Below are positions 59,211 to 64,000 of a stretch of DNA of 64,000 nt, piece by piece. Positions within the stretch are counted from its first letter, which is position 1, and every line of letters begins with the position of its first letter. Position numbers and translations under genes: made by a program. Origin of the DNA: Siphonodentalium dalli. Its lineage: Eukaryota; Mollusca; Scaphopoda; Gadilida; Siphonodentaliidae. The notes under the pieces are model-generated. The model was not told the origin of the DNA. It ran no database searches and saw only the letters and a program-made list of their open reading frames with translations. The DNA is taken from NCBI GenBank assembly GCA_032622095.1, contig CP136066.1, positions 182,254,716 to 182,318,715 on the forward strand. Direction: 5' to 3'.

Positions 59211-59652
59211 GGTGCCTCGTATGACTGATATGTAATAAATGAAGTTATCAGGCATGTTGCCCAATTCCAATTATACAAACCACAACTGGTTAATGTCTGC
59301 CAACTGTAAACGTTTTATTAAGTACACTGCAGGGGTTTTAGAATTAAGATTGATGTTGGGTGCCTCGTATTACTGATATGTAATACATGAAGTTATCAGA
59401 AATGTTGCCCAATTCCAATTATACAACCACAACTGGTTAATGTCTGCCAATTGTAAACGTTTTATTAAGTACACTGCAGGGGTTTTAGAATTAAGATTGA
59501 TGTTGGGTGTCTCGTATGAACGATATGTAATAACTGAAGTTATCAGGCATGTTGCCCAATTCCAATTATACAACCACAACTGGTTAATGTCTGCCAACTG
59601 TAAACGTTTTATTAAGTACACTGCGGGGTTTTTAGAATTAAGATTGATGCAT
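59211..59652 (+). repeat. Three tandem 147-148-bp units
   Basis: Units begin at GGTGYCTCGTAT at 59211, 59359 and 59506. Each contains TTGCCCAATTCCAATTATAC, CAACTGGTTAATGTCTGCCA and GTTTTAGAATTAAGATTGAT. Units are over 90% alike by eye. Short frames through them are periodic artefacts. Confidence 0.9.
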
Positions 59653-59754
59653 TGAGCATTGATTGAAACAAGAGGCCGATCAGGATAGGCAGATGTTAAC
59701 CCATGCATCGGCCATTGCCTAAACATAAGCGATAACAGGGAACATGAATTAAAT

Positions 59755-59870
59755 TGGGAATGGTGTTACGAGATGGATATTGAATGTACAAACTCGCACC
59801 CCTCATACAGTATAGCGCATACTCGCATGTTATAATTACCCGGTTACAGTATTTTTGTTCTGCGTACCTA
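59755..59870 (+). repeat. Left part of the locus paralogous to 23447-24060
   Basis: Matches 23455-23584 up to the TA at 59869-59870, where the 3282-bp element begins. The match resumes at 63153. Confidence 0.8.
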
Positions 59871-59884
59871 CACTCTAAAAACTC

Positions 59885-60195
59885 CAGGTACTCCGGCTGT
59901 CCCACACGGAGTACCAAAATTGTGGTACTCCAGAGTACCAAATGAGGTTTTGGTACTACATAGTACAAAACCTGAATGGTACTCCGGAGTACCACAACAC
60001 TTTTGGTACTTCGTATTTGGTACTCTGGAGTGCCAAATTAGGCACTCCATAGACCCTCATGGAGTACCCAAATTTTGGTACTCCAGAGTACCAAAATATA
60101 TTTGGTACTCCAGACTGCCAACCTGTTTTTGGCACTCCAGAATACCAAAATATATTTGGTACTCCAGACTACAAACCTAATGTTGGTACTACACG
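59885..60195. repeat. Subterminal palindromic repeats
   Basis: At least ten copies of GGTACTCC or GGCACTCC, many paired as TTGGTACTCCAGAGTACCAA-type palindromes. A few degenerate copies recur near the right end (63085-63125: GGTGCTCTGGACTACC, GGCACTCCAGAATACC). Subterminal motif arrays are typical transposase-binding regions, which is inference here. Confidence 0.8.
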
Positions 60196-60699
60196 AGTCG
60201 CATCCAATAATCCAGCCTGAGATTCTACTGACGACAAGATTCACCAGAGTGTGACTGTTGCCATCGGTGGGATCACGAACATGAATACGTAACGTGACCA
60301 GAGAGTAGATACAGAGAGTTATTAGAAGGGCTGGTGCCAAATCATCCCTGGGCTATTTCCTCGGATAGTGGCTAGGAAAACAGAAGTGTACCACACAGGA
60401 GGTGATCTAATAGAGCTATGCACTCAAAATACTATTAGCATCCAACTGATACAGCATTTTTATTCATGTACAACATTCCACTCAAGGCAGGTAACTATCA
60501 GCTCTGCATTATACATGTTTTAGATCTGGACAATTCATTCCCATGTTGCTATCATATGAGAAAAAGAAGAAACTAGTTAAATCATTTATTAAATTCAACA
60601 GTTAATGTGATAACATGGAATGTATATATATACACACTGATCAAATAAATTTACATGTACCAACTCCCACTACATGGATTTACACATGTAAGTCATTAC

Positions 60700-60902
60700 A
60701 CGGATTCGTAAAGTCAGAATCATCAATTTTAAGGTCAAAGGTAATTTTGTAAACAAAATTTAAATCGTTATTATGGAATGAAATGAGAATTGTTTTCTGC
60801 AAACTAATATATATCTATCTATCCATAAGATTTCCACTACAGCCCTCGAAATTAACGGCACCTTTGACCTTAAAATGGTCGATTCTGTCTTTACGAATCC
60901 AT
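60700..60902. repeat. Internal inverted repeat (~41-bp arms)
   Basis: GGATTCGTAAAGTCAGAATC...TTTTAAGGTCAAAGGT at 60700-60742 is complementary to 60862-60901, with about four mismatches. It may be a small MITE nested inside the larger element. Confidence 0.65.
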
Positions 60903-60934
60903 GTATCAACAGTATATCCTTTTAAATGATAACC

Positions 60935-61240
60935 CTATTTCATTATCATGTTGTGAAATCTAGTGACTCCGTTGGTTGGTGCACTAACGCCATCTAGTTT
61001 CATGACATGCTTTTCCAGAAATATCATTGTATTCTTGACCTTCCGTGCATATTGTATCCCAAACACGAAGTAGGTCGACATCAGTAGAGATATTGCCAGC
61101 GTCATGTCACAAATCTCCATTTCGTCCATCACAATGGCTATCTTGTCACATGAGAAGAGGTGCCCACCAGCACACCCTTTTAGCACCAGTGCCGGTGTTG
61201 GTCCAAGTGGAACATGTGAATGAGATTGAATATGAGTTAA
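60935..61240 (-). CDS. C-terminal exon of a SAM-protein-like gene in the TIR element
   Basis: The minus-strand frame reads VPLGPTPALVLKG, then DKIAIVMDEMEI, LLMSTYFVFGIQYARKVKNT and IFLEKHVMKLDG, ending at TAG. From memory this resembles the C-terminus of multi-copy SAMD3-like animal proteins (a hydrophobic YYVF-x-x-x-YP-K pattern followed by Phe-Leu-Glu). Together with the SAM-like N-terminal exon 1.5 kb upstream on the same strand it suggests one gene. No acceptor was fixed, though the frame is open upstream to about 61220. Confidence 0.5.
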   Translation of the reverse strand, partial: LTHIQSHSHVPLGPTPALVLKGCAGGHLFSCDKIAIVMDEMEICDMTLAISLLMSTYFVFGIQYARKVKNTMIFLEKHVMKLDGVSAPTNGVTRFHNMIMK

Positions 61241-62217
61241 TAAAATTTGTTTAAATTACCTCTGTTCTGACAATATCAGGTAAAGAAGCACTGTCTGACT
61301 ATTGACTAAGAATGCAATTGGGTGAAATTGTGTCAAAAAATGCTTGACATACAAACAAAATAATTGTTTGAACTCGGACACTAGCAATAAGCCAGTACCC
61401 GGTTCGGAACCATATGGTTAATTCTATTCAGCCATATAAATGCCACACGTCCCTCAAAAAGGAGAGGAGCCATAAACAGATTACGTTATGTAACTGAGTG
61501 GTACCCGAAGGAAAAAGATTCCCTATTACTGCTGCAGGAATTTGAAATTCCAGAATCGTAACATTGATGAGCGCTGAATTAAAACAAACGCGCCGATTTA
61601 TACTGACACAACAGTTATATCATAATGAGATCGCACCATTGAAGCAAATCGCGAATACATGATTAATTATCGGCTCGGTCAGAAGCAGGGGTATCAAATC
61701 TCGCAAAAGAGTAGTGACCTGACCACAGGTGGGCAATTCCACGGTTTCGGATGTACTCTTCGGACAACATATTTGGCTGAATCTTTTACGCTGGGGCGAA
61801 TATCTGTACCTACTAGTATTTTATTCTAAAATGTTGAATTATGCTCAATCTTTTAGAAATAATAATATTCAGTTTTTGTGTATAATACTGTATTTCTATA
61901 ATGTTTGTGGGTGCCTTCAATGGTCGGTATCGGACGTACTCATACTCGTACCCTACCCTCACTATCGGGTGTATTTTTAGGAAAATATCAAAATACCAAA
62001 AATCACTCTACTGATAAGGGTTAATAAAATATTGAACTTAATTTATCAATATAATAATTACATGTATATATTTTGAAACCGATTTATTTTGTACGAATCA
62101 TAATTAGTGATCTTTTTTGATAATCTCACTCTTTTATTGCTTGATACCGTACTTGTAAAATAGTCCTTCTATAAACTTGCCCAGATCACTTTTTACAGAC
62201 GTTCTTGTATTCGCCAT

Positions 62218-62493
62218 TTATGACAGTAGTTCGCATACATTTCGACTTTTTTTAAACGACGAGACGCCATTCGCGTTAGTGACGTTGCACATTCGAATGG
62301 CGTCTTGACGCGGTAGCCTCCACCCCTTGTCATATAAATGTTTATCTCTTTTCTGAGCGATATTTAAAAGTCCGTATTTGTCAAATTCCAACACCTGTGG
62401 CATGACCAAAACGTCTACGGATTCACATATTATTACTTTAGTAGTCTTTAGTACTTTACCTATCTGACAAATTGCAGATTCAATTTGATTCAT
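62218..62493 (-). CDS. Possible middle exon of the SAM-like gene
   Basis: An open frame of ~90 codons (ICQIGKVLKTTKVIICES, then LPRQDAIRMCNVTNANG) lies between the SAM exons and the C-terminal exon on the same strand. The composition is protein-like, but no domain is recognised and the splice sites are uncertain. Confidence 0.3.
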   Translation of the reverse strand: MNQIESAICQIGKVLKTTKVIICESVDVLVMPQVLEFDKYGLLNIAQKRDKHLYDKGWRLPRQDAIRMCNVTNANGVSSFKKSRNVCELLS

Positions 62494-62637
62494 AAATTTT
62501 GTTGAATATATATATTCACGGAGTTGACCTGATAATTTCAGATGTCTCGATCTAGTACTGAGGCGAAATCTGACTTCGAAGTCACAATCCGACTAGGAAA
62601 TAGACCGATTTATCTATTTTAGCTCGAACGATCTAAT

Positions 62638-62871
62638 TTACATCGGTTTGTGGTTCTCCAAGACATGTTGTCTGAGTGTCGAACACACTCCTCTGGTCGC
62701 CGAGTCTGAAAACAGTGAAATCATAGCAAAATTAAAAACTGCCCGAAATTGGCGAAAAGAAATAATGATATAAGACAAACCTTTAAATGAATCAACTAAT
62801 TCCTCCAAACCGCAGTCAGTGAGCCAATTACACACATCCGCCAAATTCCATTTGTCCACAAGGACCGCCAT
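62638..62871 (-). CDS. SAM-domain N-terminal exon pair (partial SAM)
   Basis: The exon at 62781-62871 opens with ATG and reads KWNLADVCNWLTDCGLEELV then DSFK, matching the first two helices of a sterile alpha motif (W-x-x-x-x-V-x-x-W-L...G-L-x-x-x...F). It ends in AAAG, then GTTTGT. A good acceptor (TTTCACTGTTTTCAG) at 62706 joins a second piece, 62638-62705, that stays open in phase but stops after 22 codons (HVLENHKPM). The helices 3-5 motif was not found, so the domain is truncated or splices elsewhere. SAM domains mediate protein-protein contacts. Confidence 0.55.
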   Translation of the reverse strand: MAVLVDKWNLADVCNWLTDCGLEELVDSFKGLSYIIISFRQFRAVFNFAMISLFSDSATRGVCSTLRQHVLENHKPM

Positions 62872-63152
62872 TGATGGTATTATTTTTCGTCCGGATGATT
62901 TGAAAACAAAGAAAGAAGTGCGAATGGCGCTGCGATCGCAGGAACCGTAACTCTAGATAACAGCGCTTTGAAACTTCCAACCTGTAATCGATACGATTGC
63001 GAGTCGAATTATGCTAACTGCACAGCTCTGTTGGTATTACAGACCTCTGTGGGATCCTGTGATACCAGCGCAGCGTCAGTTTGGTGCTCTGGACTACCAA
63101 AGACCGCCGTAGGCACTCCAGAATACCTATACGCCTCTGATTTTTCTGAGTG

Positions 63153-63620
63153 TACGGCACAAAAGCAAATATTATGCATTTCTTATTATGAATTTAATTT
63201 ACAATCCTTTTCTTTTAATATTCCAGGTTGACCTACATACTGCAAACAGGCATCTGGTGATAATATCATCGGAGCCAGAAGGTAATAATTCAATCAGCAT
63301 AACCTGGTGGTCAGGGGAACAGATTCCTGCTTACATGTAGTAAGTACTGGGTATATTCATATTATCGCCCTCATAATCGATCTTATATTTCAAATCAAAT
63401 GCCAAGATTTGCCGAATCACTCAAATCTAATATATATTTGAGGAATGTTTGTGTGTGTGTGTGAGGGTGTGTGTGTGGCCGCGATGAACTTGAAAACGAC
63501 TCTACCGATTTCGACGAAACTTGGTACGGGCACGTAATATCACCCGGGAACTAGCATAGGCATATCCATTGTTCGTGCGGCGTGACCTTGACCTTCAAAA
63601 CTCATATATCCGGATCCGGC
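63153..63620 (+). repeat. Right part of the locus paralogous to 23447-24060
   Basis: The match resumes at TACGGCA after the insertion and continues through the exon and intron to TCATATATCCGGAT near 63616. A GT-rich tract differs at 63450-63478. Confidence 0.8.
63227..63339 (+). CDS. 113-bp internal exon, copy B
   Basis: Same length, phase, acceptor (TATTCCAG) and donor (GTAAGT) as 23656-23768. It reads VDLHTANRHL, then EPEGNN and ISITWWSGEQIPAYM. About 31 of 113 bases differ from copy A, 14 codons only synonymously, so both have been under protein-level constraint at some time. It may follow the exon ending at 58973. Confidence 0.6.
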
Positions 63621-64000
63621 GTGATTGCCACCCGATGCAGGAGGATAACTCTATATGCATACGTCGCAAAGGAAATCTGCAAAATTGAGCGCAATGAATC
63701 AAAAAATGGCATTGGTATATCACAGAGGCCCTTTGTTGTTACAGACAGCAAAGGGCGATACCCAAGATTTTCGAGTGATCGACCAGCTAATTTATTGATA
63801 TCTTGTTCAAACACAGCCGTTTTTTGTTTCAATCAAGATTGTTTAACCACAGGTTTTGGTAGTTTTATACACACGTCCCCAGAACAAAAATTTACCCCAC
63901 CCCCAATAATACTTAATCCTATAAAAAGGTATCCAACTTGGCCCGGCCTAATTATTTTTACAATGTCAACAATCAGGTTAAAATACACCAACATAATTTT
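63621..64000. other. No gene seen
   Basis: No supported coding region or repeat boundary. A minus-strand 76-residue frame (63602-63832) has no recognisable features. Confidence 0.4.

Larger units (their letters stand above)
59871..63152. mobile_element. 3282-bp TIR element (CACTC ends, TA duplication) carrying SAM-domain exons
   Basis: The left end CACTCTAAAAA and right end TTTTTCTGAGTG are inverted repeats, with TA on each side. The paralogous locus at 23.58 kb has a single TA at the same point, so insertion is direct. A 2-bp TA duplication with CAC termini could fit Tc1/mariner or CMC/Mirage-like elements; I saw no transposase with a DDE/D motif. The interior has palindromic GGTACTCC repeats near the left end, a hairpin at 60700-60902 and minus-strand exons with a SAM-like N-terminus and a conserved C-terminal segment. 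Confidence 0.8.

Overview
This window looks like nuclear DNA from an AT-rich invertebrate, probably a mollusc. It has GT-AG intron signals, no prokaryotic gene organisation, and a dense mix of non-LTR retrotransposons, hAT, Helitron, Tc1/mariner-like and Crypton-like relics. It also has fold-back elements, tandem repeats, and a repeat near 32.15 kb of a kind I associate with gastropod and bivalve genomes. That taxonomic call rests on repeat style from memory, so it is tentative. No tRNA, rRNA or CRISPR was seen. Very little is intact host coding sequence; most gene-like pieces are exons of repeated, mobile-element-like genes or broken copies of them.

Left part (1-21.5 kb): a mosaic of duplicated blocks. 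I call them A (1-1190, 5991-7145), X (1191-2058, 3661-4745, 11063-12100, 18353-19340), Y (4757-5600, 17005-17820) and D (12100-12850, 19335-20245). Blocks A, Y, a LINE C-terminus and a ~2 kb tandem unit return in inverted order as one continuous stretch at 32.86-38.96 kb. D and its downstream neighbour return in direct orientation at 39.18-41.1 kb. Inside the mosaic are a ~2.1 kb inverted-repeat element packed with CTTAAG-centred palindromes (8162-10278) and a 0.4 kb fold-back element (17824-18218).

Middle (20.7-32.5 kb): exons of a plus-strand Cys-rich gene (20746-20891, 22040-~22300) and a 113-bp exon (23656-23768) that has a paralogue at 63227. There is a textbook 356-bp non-autonomous Helitron (27626-27981) and a ~160-bp tandem array (28.68-30.64 kb) split by a Harbinger-like MITE.

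Right part (41-64 kb): a minus-strand four-exon gene end (41080-43437) is interrupted by a nearly intact CR1/Jockey-type LINE (43.44-47.03 kb, one in-frame stop). A hAT transposase relic (47.7-48.4 kb) and a second, 5'-truncated LINE (51.25-52.93 kb) follow. A cluster of plus-strand relics then encodes a tyrosine-recombinase C-terminus (55.6-56.3 kb), a PIF1-like helicase C-terminus (56.7-57.2 kb) and a PHD-like finger with a basic repeat tail (57.4-58.3 kb). Finally a 3282-bp element with CACTC termini, a TA target duplication and SAM-domain coding exons (59871-63152) sits inside a duplicated locus whose empty counterpart is present at 23.58 kb.

The most notable observations are these: the paralogous 113-bp exons differ at about 27% of sites while the intron just downstream is almost identical; the SAM-carrying TIR element has an empty site in the same window; the recombinase, helicase and PHD relics are co-linear; and the CTTAAG palindrome element has its own terminal inverted repeats.
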